A DNA stretch of 64,000 bases, from contig CM026421.1 in assembly GCA_014871385.1 (NCBI GenBank), positions 14,388,597 to 14,452,596 of the forward strand. The letters are read 5' to 3'. Below the pieces are notes generated by a model. The model was not told where the DNA came from. It worked only from the letters and a program-made list of their open reading frames with translations, and did not search any database. The position numbers and the translations under genes were made by a program. The stretch comes from Ceratodon purpureus (taxonomy: Eukaryota; Streptophyta; Bryopsida; Pseudoditrichales; Ditrichaceae). Position 1 is the stretch's first letter; each line of letters starts with the position of its first letter. Below are positions 11,589-24,561 of the stretch, piece by piece.

Positions 11589-14500
11589 ATGGCGGCCGCC
11601 AACGCCCCCATCGCCATGAAGGAGGCGCTTACGGTAGGAACTTCCCTCCTCTGAATTGTTGCACATTTCCATCTCCGGGGTCGTGCGACTGTGCTTCTAT
11701 CGTTATAGCGAGAGGACATGTGGTTTCGATTTTTTGTGGGTTTTTGTGGGGTTTTCGTGGATTTGAGGAGTGGAGGGTGAGATTTGTGGATCGGTTGTGG
11801 GGGAATGGGGAGGAGGGAGGGATTGGGGTTTGGTGGGGAGGTGGAGGTGGGGGAATTTGGGAGCTGGGGAGGGGGTGGTTTGGGGTGGTGTTGTGGTGAT
11901 GCTGAATTGTTTGGTGGGGGAGATCAGGAGGGGATGGGTTTTGAGGGATTTTGGTGGTGGCAATGCAGCTGACGAGCTTGGGGATAAACCAACAATTCGT
12001 GACGTTCACGCATGTGACGATGGAGTCGGACAAGTTCATTTGCGTTCGGGAGACTTCGCCCCAGAACAGCGTGGTGATCATCGACATGTCGATGCCCAAC
12101 CAGCCTCTCCGCCGGCCCATTACTGCGGACTCCGCGCTCATGAATCCCACCAGCCGAGTTCTTGCCCTAAAAGGTTTGTTCTCGTCCCCTTAGGGATTTG
12201 TTAGCTGGGGACTCGCCGCGATCGGAACCGAGTATACTGAATCCCAGGCTGGTTGCTTCACTGGTACTTGCTCAAGAAGCGGTTGGAGGCTTTCAAGAGT
12301 CCCTGTCAAATTGTTACTCTTCTAGTGATTCAGCTTCTTAGGTCTTGATGAATCTAGTAGTACCGCAAGTGAGAGGCCAATTGGAGTTCCTAAGTTCTCA
12401 TCACGATCGTTTGAGGGACTGCAGCATCTTCTGCCAAAATGGCAATAGCGGTCTTGTTCAATCTACAAGTGGGTTCAATATTTGGGATAGTTGGACACTG
12501 GCAGCTCTTGGAAAAACGGTCTGCATTCTCGTAGATGTATTCTTTGGCTCTTTTTGGGATGTCATGCGATCAGCTTTCGAGTTTCCTGAAGAATTCTAGT
12601 GAGGATCTTGGATGACTGGACAGGAAGGGCACCTGTAGATATTTACGCTTGATTTCGTCAATACTTTGTGGATTGCAGGATGCGAAGGATAGCTTGTATG
12701 ATAGATATTAATTCAATGCTACTACCTATACCATGTTACGAAGAAGAGCTCTGAAAGATGGGGGATCTTTAGAACATCTAGAGCTGAACCATTTGCCAAA
12801 ATTTTGAGATCAATCCAGTGTAACTAAGTACGCTTTTGATCATTTAGTTCTAGAAGCCTGACGGTGTGTAGATCATCACGAACATGAAGAATGGTTGGCA
12901 GCGTAGCCTTAAATTTTAGCTGCTGATACTGTTGTACAAGTTTCGTGTAATTGGAATCGTTTAGCTCTGCGTCTGAAGTTGCGAGATTTTTTTTCTTCTC
13001 CGTTTCGAAGCCCAGGCTGTAGTGACTGTTGTCGATCATACTTGAACGTGTGGTTTCTTCGCCCTACACTTTCTTTTTTATTCTAGTCATATTGGTTGAT
13101 TGTACTCTGCAGTAAGAGCTGACGATGTTGTGATTGTTGTTCTTTTTACTGTTCAGCACTAATCCCGGGGACAACACAAGATCATTTGCAAATTTTTAAC
13201 ATCGAGTTAAAAGCGAAAATGAAATCTTATCAGATGCCGGAACAGGTATGCTAGACATTTACGGCAGTTGATTTGCTTAATAGTTTGTCCATAGCATTTG
13301 TCTCGTAAATCGGTTACCTTGTGTGATCAGGTTTTTTACCCTTCTGTGCAATCTTTTAAATTATACTCTTTGACTGCGTCTTACAGGTGGTATTTTGGAA
13401 GTGGATCACTCCAAAGTTACTTGGGCTAGTCACACAGACATCAGTATATCACTGGTCTATAGAAGGTACACTATTACTTATCACAAGCTCCTTTTCTCCT
13501 GCCTGAAGCTGTCGATGTAATATTTCAATAACTGCCAAATAGCCGTTGCAAATGAAAGCGCGAGTCGCAAAATTTTTGGATAATAAAATACTATACTAAG
13601 CTTAAATGTATTTCTTGAATTCTTGGTTGTCATTGATACAGGTGAAACGGAACCAGTGAAGATGTTCGACAGAACTGCAAATTTGACTGGCAACCAGATC
13701 ATTAATTATCGATGTGATCCCTCTGAAAAGTGGCTCGTTTTGATTGGAATTGCGCCTGGTGCACCAGAGGTATATTAGACCTTTTGGACGTGATTTTGAC
13801 CAGTGATTTGTGTTTCATAGCTCTCGTACTCTTCAATATCCATGTGGCAGTTTATACAACGATCTGTATCACATGCGTCAGAGATGTTAGTCGGCAAGGT
13901 TCACCTAATCACTTCACTGAGAATTTTCACGAGTGTGGACGATACTGATTCTGAAAGATCGCACTAGTTGGAATTGAAACAAGATATCGAAGCTACACGT
14001 GCTTAAGATCCGATAGTGAAGAACTCGACAGTCCACACTAGCTGTGACCAAACATCCAATCTAATGAAAGTATTTAGTGTAGACTTTGGCAACTTTACTT
14101 GTGTCGTACCCATCGCTTACATCATTTACAGAGCATAGAATATGTTTTGAAACGATTCTCACATTTCTTTGAAACTATGTGGTGTGATTTACAGCGTCCG
14201 CAGCTTGTGAAAGGAAACATGCAGCTGTTTTCGGTGGATCAGCAGAGAAGTCAAGCATTAGAAGCGCATGCGGCATCATTTGCATCTTTCAAGGTAAAAT
14301 GTTAATTCTGGGGAGTTAATCTCTTAAGTTGATATGAGTCCGTTATGTGCCAATTTCCTGTTTTACTTGCTGCTGGAGATGCAGTTGTGATATTTTGAGG
14401 TGCTTTCTTGAGTGATCCAGGTTCCAGGCAGTGAAAAACCCTCTATTCTTATTTCATTCGCAACAAAGACTTTGGTTGGCGGTCAGCTGGTGTCAAAAAT

Positions 14501-17500
14501 GCATGTCATTGAGCTAGGGGCTCAGCCAGGTCTGTGTCTTCTTTTCTTTACTCATATAATACTAAAAAACCATTTGATGAAATCAGGTGCCAGGAAACGA
14601 CTCACCAAGTCTCCTGATTGCCTTTTCAACAAAAACCATTACTGCTGGACAGCTTACATCCAAGCTGCATATCATTGAGCTTGGTGCTCAACCAGGTTGG
14701 TTAGACCTGGAAATGATCCGCTTCTATTAGCTCAGTGCATTATCATCAACTTACTCCTCCACCCGGATCATTTCATAATTTCCCACAACTCAATTTTTAG
14801 TTCCCTGTACATCTTAGTTCCTATCTTCCATGTTTCGGGACCTTCAAATAAGGTTCTCATGAGGCACTGGAGTGAAGTGGGATTCGACTACTGCGACCTG
14901 TCTTCCTGGTATATTAGATGCAAAAGGGCTGGTGCTCATTTTATAACAGCTTGGAGGGGTATTGTATGAAATCTTTATCGCTGACTCTTTTTTTACGCCT
15001 GGTTTCAGGGAGACCTGGCTTTGCAAAGAAGGCGGCAGATTTGTTTTTTCCTCCAGATTTTGCGGATGATTTTCCAGTTGCAATGCAGGTGGGTTCTTTT
15101 TTCTAGTGTCATGGGAATGAATATAACTTGTATGGAAGTCGTTGTGCTAGACGTGTACATGTGTACTTACGCTGCATCTCCTTGTTGTAATTTCTTTGTA
15201 TCATACTTTCACAGTTTCTAGTTCATCTGGATCTGTATGTATTTTAGCTCTGTGCTCAGATAGTCTAACTTATTTTTGAATATCTCCATTCCTCAAATTT
15301 ATGAAAGTATGTTTTCAACTAGGCTAACCCGCTGTATTCCTTGGGTTTTGCAGATTTCATCGAAATACAATCTTATTTACGTCATCACAAAGCTGGGTCT
15401 TCTTTTTGTCTACGATCTCGAAACCGCTACAGCCGTCTACAGGAATCGTATCAGCCCAGATCCAATTTTTTTGACAGCTGATGCACCAACAGTTGGTGGG
15501 TTTTATGCGGTCAATCGTCGTGGACAAGTTCTTCTGGCTACCGTTAATGAGGCAACCATTGTTCCATTCGTCAGCAATCAGGTGAATACTTTGGTTCAGA
15601 AATTAGTGATTAATGCCATTTTTGTTCAAGTAAACCTAGTAGGTTGACTTTCTGTTCAGGTTTGGTGATGAAGCAATTGTTTTCGTTTATATCGTGACAT
15701 TCTCTGACCTGATCATATTCACTGAAATGGGCAGCTAAATAATTTGGAGCTTGCGGTGAACCTTGCGAGGCGAGGAAATTTGCCTGGAGCAGAGGGCCTG
15801 GTATGTTATTTATTGTGGCCTGTGAGAGTTGTTATTGCAGTTTGGATATCCATTGAGCTGTTTGTTTAGATCTGCTTTTGTCAGGCGAACTTTATTTATT
15901 GCTAGATCTAGTATCCCTGACCTCATTTGTGACATCGGTTCTTGTTTGATGTGGGCTGTGTAACGTCTCCTTGGCTGTTATTACATGTTACATCTTACAT
16001 TGACGAGGATGGGGTTCGTTTTTGGATACAGGTTGTTCAACGTTTCCACGAGTTGTTCTCCCAGATGAAATACAAGGAAGCAGCTGACCTTGCAGCTGAA
16101 TCACCACAGGGAATTCTTCGAACTCCAGATACTGTGGCTAAATTCCAGGTTCGTCACCCACTTATACTAAAAAAATTGTTTGATTTTCACAAGGAGTAGA
16201 TGTTTTTCGGTTTAGCTTGTGTGTGTTTTTCTTAGTGTTAGGAACTCATCTTATGATCTGCTCTTGTTCTTGATGACCTGTAAAATAATAACTTCTGTTT
16301 TCCTACTGCAGAGTGTTCCAGTGCAGCCAGGACAGACTTCGCCCCTTCTGCAGTACTTTGGGACATTGCTGACAAAAGGGAAATTGAATTTGTTCGAGTC
16401 TTTGGAGCTTTCTCGCTTGGTTGTAAACCAAAACAAGAAGAATTTGCTTGAAAATTGGTTAGCGGAGGACAAGCTCGAGTGCAGTGAAGAACTGGGAGAT
16501 CTTGTAAAGGTAGCTTATTATTACTATTGAAGGGTCTACGGTGTACTATCAGTTACTAAGAGTTCTTTACGAGAGGATGTCATGTCCTGAGTTTATTGCC
16601 TCTTATTTGTGACTTGCACGACTCTTGTGTCGGAAGTGGTGCAGTCTCATGATGCAACTGGTTATTGGTCACAAGCTCGTTTCAGCCTGTAATAATAAGG
16701 CTATCTTCTGCTTTATTTTTGTTTGGGGTCATCGTCTGAGGCACCTGGCTTGGCTAATTATGTTCTTGTCTTTGCAGACCGTGGACAACGACATGGCTCT
16801 GAAAATCTACATTAAGGCCAGAGCTACTCCCAAGGTGGTTGCAGCTTTTGCTGAGCGGGGTGAGTTTGACAAGATTCTGATATACTCCAAGCAGGTTAGT
16901 TTTATACAAGCTCTTTGAACTGTCGTGATGCTTTTACTGACTTGTTATCTGGCATGTTGAAGTACACTAGTTTCACTTATCCTTTTGTGTTGGGGCCGAA
17001 TTGTCGATGCATTGTACATATGAGCAGACAAATTGCCTGCAAGATTCTTGATACAATGTTGCCCATACTGCAGGTCGGATATACTCCAGATTATCTGTTC
17101 CTGCTGCAGACAATCTTGCGATCAGATCCTCAGGTACATTTGAGTGGTGCATATTTTTCTTGTGAAAAGCATATAAAAGGGTTACATTTCTTGTAGCATG
17201 TAATTCACATGTTTCTCTTAATTCTAATGTTATCTAATTTTTTTGTGGATGCAGGCTGCTGTGAACTTTGCTCTGATGATGTCTCAGCTGGAAGGAGGGT
17301 GTCCAGTAGACTACAATGTCATTACAGATTTGTTCCTTCAGGTGTGTATTAATGCTGGTTCATGTTCGACTTTGAATTCTCCTTTCCTGGAGCTCTAGAG
17401 GCTATTTTGTCTTGTGATGTGTCTTATCGTCTGATATGTTCTTGTCATGCAGCGCAACATGATCAGAGAGGCAACAGCGTTTCTTTTGGATGTTCTTAAG

Positions 17501-20500
17501 CCTAATCTGCCGGAGCATGCGTTGCTTCAAACTAAGGTTTGTTTAGCCTTCTGCATCCCATACTTTCGTATTATTATGTGTACATGGCATTGACTTCCAT
17601 CACCGTCTTTAACTTGTTTTGACAAGTCTTACTCATTTTTATGTCTGTTCATTCCGCTTACCTTCAATGCTCGTACTTGAAGTTTGTGCCCTTTTTGCAT
17701 ATAATTCTCCTTTAGGCCCTAACTGATTGCAGATTATCAATTTCTTACTCAGGACAGATTTTCTTGTAGACTAAAATAAATTTTCTCCTGATATCGACAT
17801 TTTTTGTTTTACCTCTTCAGGTGCTGGAGATCAATCTGGTCACATTTCCTAATGTGGCTGATGCAATTCTTGCCAACGGCATGTTCAGCCATTATGATCG
17901 TCCTCGCATTGCTCAGCTGTGTGAGAAAGCGGGTCTTTACATGCGCGCTCTTCAGCACTACACAGAGTTGAATGATATTAAGCGTGTTGTGGTCAACACT
18001 CATGCTATTGAGCCTCAGGTATCTTACTTGGCTTATTCTTATGGCTTCTTCTCATTTGTCGCAATGTATTGTGGTTTTATTCTGTGGTGTGTTGGAAGTC
18101 AAAGTTGAAGTTTTCTATGCAGCCTCAAAGGATTGAATTATAACGCGCCTGCTCGTCTTTGTGTTTCTCTAGAGTCTTGTCGAATTCTTTGGAACGTTGT
18201 CAAAGGAGTGGGCTTTAGACTGCATGAAGGAGCTGCTCCAAGTCAACATGCGAGGCAATCTACAAATTATTGTTCAGGTGTGTGTTGCGAATAGCAGTTG
18301 ATCAGCAGTTTCCAAAATTAATGATTTTTAGTGCTGTGGTGCCTAGACTTCTCTAAGGGCCAAGTAAAACTGTATTGATTTTAGGATGCTAGGGTTTGAT
18401 TACTTTAATTTTGCATATTTTACAATCAACTAACAAGTGCATCGATACACAGGTCGCGAAGGAGTACGGGGAACAGCTCGGTGTCGATCAATGTGTTAAG
18501 TTGTTTGAGAGCTTCAAGTCATACGAAGGACTTTACTTTTTCCTTGGTGCATTCCTGAGTACGAGGTGAGTGTTCAACTGTTGCTGTTAATTCTAAGGAT
18601 GTGGAAGGCAAGGATCTGGTTCAGATATGTGATCTTGAGATGCCCAAAGCTTCGGGATGCCAGTTTTCCATGTTTGTCTGGCATCTTGTATAAGTACAAT
18701 CCTTCTAAACTGTTACTGTTGTGTTCAGTGAGGACCCTGAGATCCACTATAAGTACATTGAAGCCGCAGCCAAGACTGGCCAAATCAAAGAAGTGGAACG
18801 TGTCACAAGAGAGTCGAACTTCTATCCTCCGGAGAGAACTAAAAATTTCTTGATGGAGGCAAAGTTGCCAGATGCAAGACCTCTGATTAATGTTTGTGAT
18901 CGACATGGCTATGTTCCTGATCTTACTCATTATCTCTATGTCAACAACATGCTTCGATATATTGAGGGATATGTGCAAAAGGTAAGTCGTGCTTTTTGAT
19001 CAGTTGTTTGTACATCTATCTTACATGAAATGCTGACTGCACCCTGAATTCAAATCTACTCAGTTCTAGATCCTAGATATCCATCTAACGTCTGCGTATT
19101 ATGTAGGTCAATCCTCAAAACGCACCTTTGGTGGTCGGGCAATTGCTGGATGATGATTGCCCTGAGGACTTTATCAAGGGCTTAATCTTGTCTGTCCGCT
19201 CATTGCTTCCAGTGGAGCCTCTAGTCGACGAGTGTGAGAAGAGGTATTGTGAATGTGCATTTTGGTTTCCAACCTGCCATCTGACTGGTTCTACTTTGCT
19301 TCTGCATTTAAACATGTTACAAACCACACTGTATTTTGTTCGCCAAGACCATTATTAATATTGAAACATGTTGACGAGTTCATCACTAATGGGTTGCGGC
19401 TTTTGACAGAAACCGCCTCCGACTATTGACACAATTCTTAGAGCATTTGGTGAGTGAAGGAAGTCAAGATGTGCATGTGCACAACGCTCTTGGGAAGATC
19501 ATTATCGATACCAATAATAATCCTGAGCATTTCCTTACCACAAATCCTTACTATGACTCTAAAGTTGTTGGTAAGTATTGCGAGAAGCGCGACCCCACGC
19601 TTGCAGTTGTTGCGTACAGACGAGGCCTATGTGACGATGAGCTTGTCAACGTTACCAACAAGAACTCTCTGTTTAAGCTTCAGGCCAGGTGAGGCTCTTA
19701 CCTGTTTCTTTGTCACTTCAAAAAATTGGACAAATATTGTCAAATTTGATTAATTTTGAACCTCGAATTCCTCGGTCAAATTTTCTTCTTCGGATGACCG
19801 AGTCTTGCCTGATCGTTCTATACTTGCCTGTACTTTCTTTACTTTGTAGTTGGCTGCAATCTTACCTCTCTTGGTGTGTGGTATGATCAGGTATGTCGTC
19901 GAGCGAATGGAGCCTGACTTATGGTTGAAGGTTCTCGACCCAGAAAATCCTTGCAGACGACAGCTCATTGATCAAGTCGTGTCTACTGCTCTGCCAGAGA
20001 GTAAGAACCCAGAGCAGGTGTCAGCCACTGTTAAGGCATTCATGACCGCAGACTTGCCCCACGAGTTGATTGAGCTTCTAGAGAAAATTGTTCTGCAGAA
20101 CTCTGCCTTCAGTGGCAACCCGAATCTCCAGAACCTGCTCATTCTTACAGCAATCAAGGCGGACACATCAAGGGTTATGGATTATATCCACAGATTGGAT
20201 AATTTCGATGGTCCAGCAGTAGGAGAAATTGCAGTTGGTGCCGAACTTTATGAGGAAGCGTTCGCTATCTTCAAGAAGTTCGATCTGAATGTCCAAGCCG
20301 TCAATGTCCTGCTGGATAATATGCGCAGCATTGACCGTGCTGTGGAGTTCGCAGCACGAGTGGAAGAAGATGAAGTCTGGAGCCAAGTGGGTAAGGCACA
20401 GTTGAGAGAAGGCTTGGTCAGCGATGCCATTGAGTCTTTCATCAAGGCAAATGATGCATCTCAATACAATGAAGTTATCGACGTGGCCTCTGGTGTAAGG

Positions 20501-23121
20501 GCATACGAGGATCTAGTAAGATACTTGAACATGGTACGCAAGAAGGTGAAGGAGGCGAAGGTGGATTCTGAGTTGATCTTCGCATATGCCAAGCTTAACC
20601 GATTGGATGACATTGAGGAGTTCATTGTTACTCCCAATCTTGCTAACTTGCAAACTGTTGGAGACCGGCTGTTTGATGAGGAATTGTATGAAGCTGCTAA
20701 AATCATTTTCACGCACATTTCCAACTGGGCCAGACTTGCCAGCACTCTTGTTAAACTTCATCAATTCCAAGCAGCCGTGGATGCAGCTAGGAAGGCCAAC
20801 AGCGCAAGGACATGGAAGGAAGTCTGTTTTGCTTGCGTGGATGCTGAGGAGTTCCGTCTGGCTCAAATTTGTGGTCTCAACGTCATTGTCCAGGTATGCA
20901 ATCAATTTGTTTGAGTTTAATTTGCTACAAAGTTGCTGATTTAAACAATCATATTCAAACAAAATTCATATTTAAACAATCGTTGTATTGCGCAAAGGTC
21001 AGTAGAAAGAATTTGGTTCTGTTCAGTGCAAAAATTGTGCAAAGACGTGCAGTTGCTGGTCAGGGGACATGACACATTGTGCAATTTTTTTGAAGGTTGA
21101 TGATTTGGAAGAGGTCAGTGAATACTATCAAAACAGGGGTCGTTTCGATGAGCTCATCTCACTCATGGAAAGCGGTCTCGGTTTGGAGCGTGCTCATATG
21201 GGTATCTTCACAGAACTTGGCACTCTGTATGCCAAATATCGCCCGGAGAAGCTTATGGAGCATCTCAAGCTTTTTGTCACTCGCATCAACATTCCAAGAC
21301 TTATCCGTGTTTGCGACGAGCAACAACATTGGAAGGAACTTACATACTTGTATGTTCAGTATGATGAGTTCGATAATGCTGCTGCTACTATGATGAGCCA
21401 TTCTCCAGAAGCCTGGGATCATATGCAGTTCAAGGACGTGGCTGTCAAGGTTGCCAATGTGGAACTGTACTACAAGGCTGCACATTTCTATCTGCAAGAG
21501 CATCCAGAACTCATCAATGACTTCCTTAATGTTCTTGCTGCTCGTGTCGATCATACAAGGGTGGTGGATATCATGAAGAAGGTGAGTTACTCTTACAGGG
21601 AATCGTCACTTGAGTGTTGCGCATTCTGAGAATATGCTTCCCCTCATATTGCCGAGGTTGTCTGAATTAGCTGAGCTCTTTATTAAGATTCTATAGAGTT
21701 ACTCAATTGCGGGTACATACTAGAGACGTTTCTTACGTGTTCTTTTACATGACATCTGCAGGCTGGACAATTACCACTTGTGAAGCCATACATGGTGGCT
21801 GTACAGAGCGCTAACAATGCTGCAGTTAATGAGGCTCTGAACGGGCTATACATCGAGGATGAAGATTATGACCGGCTCAGGGAGTCCATTGATATGTATG
21901 ATAACTTTGACCAGATTTCAATGGCACAACGGGTAACATCTCCATCCTATCTCCAAACTTGCATGATCATGTTACTTACCATGCTCATTGACTTGTAGTT
22001 CTGGCAGTAATTTTGCTGTCATTGATTTAGCAGTTGCGCTTTTGATATTTGATACGAGCTGAATTCAAATTTATTTAATTTATTTTTTCGTTCTTATCAG
22101 ATTGAGAAGCACGAGCTTCTGGAAATGCGACGAGTGGCAGCTTACATCTACAAGAGGGCTGGGAGATGGAAACAATCTGTGGCTCTTTCCAAGAAGGATA
22201 ACTTGTACAAGGATGCCATGGAGACTTGCTCACAGTCAGGCGATCGTGACCTCGCTGAGGAGTTGCTTACTTTCTTTGTGGACAAGGTAACTGATCATCT
22301 TATCTTGTATCTTTATTTGTCGAAAGCCCAGTCTATCTGTTTGTACTTCCACATCCCGATCTTAAGCATTCGGTGCTTTTTTTACCTTTTGTTTGTCGTT
22401 TCTTTTCTTTTACTGATTTATGCACTGGGATTTCTGCTTTTTCCACAGGGCAAAAAAGAATGCTTCGCTGCGTGTTTGTACACCTGCTACGACCTCATCC
22501 GTGCTGACGTTGCCGTGGAGCTGGCCTGGATGCATGGCATGATGGATTTTGTTGTACCCTACATGTTACAGGTCTGTAATCTTTGTCCTCACATATCGCT
22601 TGCCATTCACTTCTGTGTGTTGAAAACTGTCGTCGTTGGCATCCTTCGTTAATGAACTTTATTTTGTAATAATTGCCACTTTGAAAACCAGTTGCTCATT
22701 AATATTATCTCTTGCAGTTCATGCGTGAGTACACAACAAAGGTTGATGACCTTGTCAAGGATAAAATTGAAGCAACTGAAGAAAAGAGGTCCAAGGAATC
22801 CGAGGATAAGGACGTTGTAGCTCAACAGGTATAACCCCTAACTATTTGATTTTCTCTACTATCGTTTACTTATTTTTGTCTGGCATGAGATGCATGTGTC
22901 TTACATAGTCCGTTCATTTTTTTGTTAGCTTTTGCTGATGTTTTCATAAACCATCTCTGCAGAACATGTATGCCCAGCTTTTGCCTTTGGCTCTACCTGC
23001 CCCACCTGTTGCCGGTATGGGCGGTATGCCTGGCATGGGCGGCATGCCTGCTATGGGCGCGGGTATGCCTTACGGGGGAATGCCGGGAGGGTACGGCATG
23101 CCCTCTATGAGTACATTCTAA
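11589..23121 (+). CDS. CHC: Clathrin heavy chain
   Basis: The heavy chain of the clathrin triskelion forms coats for endocytosis and for trans-Golgi traffic. Coding exons: 11589-11633, 11969-12173, 13157-13245, 13387-13465, 13642-13769, 14195-14293, 14421-14529 (or 14587-14695), 15009-15088, 15354-15581, 15735-15800, 16032-16148, 16312-16509, 16778-16893, 17074-17133, 17254-17341, 17453-17536, 17821-18018, 18173-18277, 18453-18565, 18729-18981, 19107-19243, 19410-19688, 19891-20893, 21096-21581, 21762-21932, 22101-22286, 22449-22571, 22718-22828, 22963-23121. They total 5115 nt, giving 1704 residues, the usual plant length. The N-terminal propeller (about residues 1-330) includes [14 protein letters not shown]. 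It is followed by the alpha-helical heavy-chain repeats (for example [20 protein letters not shown]) and a Gly/Met-rich tail ending MPSMSTF. The start is the first ATG of a Kozak-like GCCATGGCGG. All introns are GT-AG. Exon 7 exists in two versions. Confidence 0.97.
14421..14529 (+). other. Clathrin alternative exon 7a
   Basis: This 109-nt exon encodes residues 216-252 of the propeller, beginning [17 protein letters not shown]. It starts in phase 0 and ends in phase 1, with acceptor TGATCCAG and donor GTCTGTG. A homologous exon of identical length and phase (7b) follows after only 57 bases, so exactly one of the two can be used in a full-length product. Confidence 0.85.
14587..14695 (+). other. 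Clathrin alternative exon 7b
   Basis: This 109-nt exon encodes [17 protein letters not shown] onward, the same segment as 7a with conservative changes (both end in IELGAQPG). It has its own acceptor (GAAATCAG) and donor (GTTGGTT), no stop and no frameshift. Including both exons adds 109 nt and breaks the frame. The 57-nt gap is shorter than a typical plant intron, which would favour mutually exclusive use. Confidence 0.85.
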
Positions 23122-24561
23122 ATCAGCTCTGAGGAAGGCTTAATATTTACGTATTTCCCTCAGCCGACAAGGTTGATGTGAACAAGTGTACGAACATTGG
23201 CGGTTCAAGACCTCCTACTTCCAATTGTTCGAGAACGGCTTTTTGTTCCCTGTTTGCATCCAACTGGAAATTGGATTTTAGTGAGGGGTTAAGTGGCGGT
23301 GCTGTTTTATGTAGGTTGAGGGGTTAGCTAAGTTGGCACTACGATGTCAATCGATGTATATGAGGGTGGTGCTGAGGGCTTGTGTTATCAGGATACCCAT
23401 GTGAGTTGCTGCTGCAGATTTGTAGGTTAAAGAGAAGTGCAGCAGATATCACCACATGTAGAGAAAGCCTTTTAATTGTAGCAGTTTCTGCGTTTTTATC
23501 TCAATTCCTTGTCCTTGCGTTTCTGTTCATGACTTGTTTCAATGTCATGAACTCTTTTATTCAAGGCTTTGAGACACAAATTGCTTTCATTACAAGATTA
23601 TCAAGCAAGAGAGACCTGTTTTGTCATGATAGATGGATTCCACGAGATTGAAGCAGCACAAGCTGCTTAAAATGGGAATGATAACCTCCAATACTCATGT
23701 AAAGAGAAAGTTTGGTTGTTTACGATTGTACTATTGTAGGTTGGGCAATATTTTGTCATTCTCTTATATCAATGAATACGTCCTTCAGAACTGAGGTACT
23801 CATACATTTGTGTTGTAGAAACTTCAGTAAGCTTCTGTAATTCTCATATAATAATACAAAGGGCTTCCCATCATGAGACAAGTTTGAGCTACAGGTGTCA
23901 CTGTTGGTCCTGAGATCACGAAATTGTTGTTCACAATTCTACACTTTTGCACAGACGCTCATTAAATTTTTATTTTTCAGATACAGCTTCATGAAATATA
24001 ATGCTCAAGACTAGTATTTAAATTCAAGACAAAATTGTTATCACAAGAAGACGAGTAGAGCTCTGTAGATTCAAATGCCTGAATAATCGTCAGAATATCC
24101 AATTGATGGTCCATACCATCTATGGCTACTGCCTGTAGGTGCTTAACATAATACAAGATAATACAAATCATTTTTTTGTCATTATCCATCAGAGAAATTG
24201 CATCCCCCATCTCACTCCACTAATGTCCCCCACTGTGAAATACTCACGCAAAATGGTCATCTGAAGGGTGCACGCTCCTGCTTGAAGGGAGTCACCACAA
24301 AAGGGACTTCCACCACAACCGCTACCACTATCCATCCATAAAATGCTCTCAGATGTGAAGAGGAACTATTATTAATCTAATCACAAGGATTCTCGCAACT
24401 TATTGGCCACTGTAAGAACGATACAATTGTTTATAACGCTCCCACACGATATGTGCAACAATTGCACTCCGTCAAATCCGTCTCGAAAAGCAAGAGGGCC
24501 CAGCGATGCAGAATCTCTCAAACCAAGTGTATATGTCACGTCGTCTACAAGAATCTTGGAC
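23122..24561. other. Convergent intergenic region
   Basis: This is the space between the stop codons of clathrin (+) and TFIIE beta (-). It presumably holds both 3' untranslated regions. No further gene, RNA or repeat is supported. Short frames within it show no family resemblance. Confidence 0.6.

Noticed and set aside
11629..12150. Pro-rich frames on the minus strand and Gly-rich frames on plus near the clathrin start
   Set aside because: They cover intron 1 and exon 2 of clathrin, where a G-rich intron produces low-complexity frames.
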